From contig OW203736.1 in NCBI GenBank assembly GCA_934045075.1, positions 6,734,609 to 6,798,608 on the forward strand: a stretch of DNA of 64,000 nucleotides. The letters run 5' to 3'. This document shows, in pieces, positions 63,458-64,000 of this stretch. The position numbers and the translations under genes are program-made. Position 1 is the first letter of the stretch; every line of letters starts with the position of its first letter. Source of the DNA: Yponomeuta sedellus (taxonomy: Eukaryota > Arthropoda > Insecta > Lepidoptera > Yponomeutidae). The notes under the pieces were generated by a model. The model was given only the letters and a program-made list of their open reading frames with translations. It ran no database searches and was not told where the DNA came from.

Positions 63458-63559
63458 TAGTAACAACAGTTATGGAATATGAGAATACTACGAAATAAAA
63501 AATCCGAGTTTAGTCTGGTTACCAAACTAAAGTGGCAGCGGGCAGTTTTTTTGTCATTG

Positions 63560-63780
63560 ATCGACAGTTAATACTTTATTGTACATAAAAAAAGGAAATT
63601 GCAGTACAAACTGCGGCTTTGTAACTAAAGGTAGGTAATCTATTCCAGACAACCTTTGGATGGATAGAGACAGAAAAAACTTCAATGTACCTACTTAAAA
63701 AAGGAAATTACATAGATATTTCTTAACCGGCGACCTTATCACTCAAAGTGATCTCTTCCAGGTAACCTTTGGATGGAGAG
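63560..63780 (-). mobile_element. LINE 3' UTR, minus strand
   Basis: GATCACTTTGAGTGATAAGG on the minus strand with AGGTTACCTGGAAGAG matches a common 3' UTR type (compare the GCGATAAGACCGCCAATTG segment at 37440-37470). The end is TTTATGTACAATAAAGTATT. The internal part is duplicated (CCAGACAACCTTTGGATGGA and CCAGGTAACCTTTGGATGGA). Confidence 0.6.
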
Positions 63781-64000
63781 ATTGATTGAACTACTTCCAA
63801 TGAGCAAAACTTTCAAATGATTTTATAAAAAAAAATTGAAATGTTCTAACACTATTTTCATGTCATTTCAATAAATGGTTGTGTAAGTAAATAGGCTCTC
63901 AACCTATGAATAATGATCTCGCAGATGGAGTACCTACCATTAAGATTCGCTTCACAATATTGTTGGTAGACGATAGAGCACGGTTCTCATTCAGTAGATA
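63781..64000. other. No feature recognised
   Basis: AT-rich end of the window. Confidence 0.35.

Overview
This is a window of AT-rich nuclear DNA from an insect, almost certainly a moth or butterfly. The evidence is direct. Telomere-type CCTAA/TTAGG blocks carry inserted poly(A)-tailed elements. SINE families of lepidopteran type are dense (the ATCGTGAGGAAACC core, the CCCAGCAGTGGG tail, the GTCCAGCAGTGGAC tail). LINE fragments carry C-terminal sequence of the kind common in Lepidoptera. The species cannot be named from the sequence alone.

One host gene is visible, on the minus strand. Its first coding exon (33705-35634) starts with a signal peptide and encodes about 640 residues of charged, Thr/Ser-rich secreted protein. 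It ends at a consensus splice donor in phase 1. A 68-nt exon at 652-719 has a strong acceptor, the matching phase and the same Gly/His/Glu/Lys character, so I join the two. If this is right, 720-33704 is a single intron of about 33 kb, and all mobile DNA between those points sits inside the gene. The gene continues beyond base 1.

The intron is a nest of transposons. It holds over a dozen copies of a 5S-rRNA-derived SINE, four tRNA-derived SINE families and several TA-flanked MITEs. It also holds a nearly complete Tc1/mariner-type transposon with an unusually long D-to-E spacing (10649-12319), two broken LINEs (17.7-20.6 kb and 24.5-25.7 kb), a 64-bp minisatellite invaded by a SINE (7.7-8.6 kb), a 109-bp tandem array of tRNA-like modules (17.3-17.7 kb), and an inverted duplication of a possible C-terminal coding segment (31.0-31.8 kb).

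Upstream of the gene (35.7-54.8 kb) the same families continue. Here tRNA-like modules also occur head-to-head as foldback elements, one flanked by a 13-bp target duplication. A separate stretch (47.7-48.8 kb) repeats a CACGGCAATGAAA-like motif with a 21-22 bp period.

The most distinctive region is 54806-58062, a GC-rich island made of four related elements of about 0.4-1.06 kb. They end in poly(A), sit against telomere-type repeats in both orientations, and consist largely of chained hairpins with no recognisable reverse transcriptase. They look like short non-autonomous derivatives of telomere-targeted retroelements (TRAS/SART-like). The right end (58-64 kb) holds direct repeats, a palindrome cluster, a LINE 3' end and several MITEs. 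All assignments come from reading the sequence; no database search or folding program was run.
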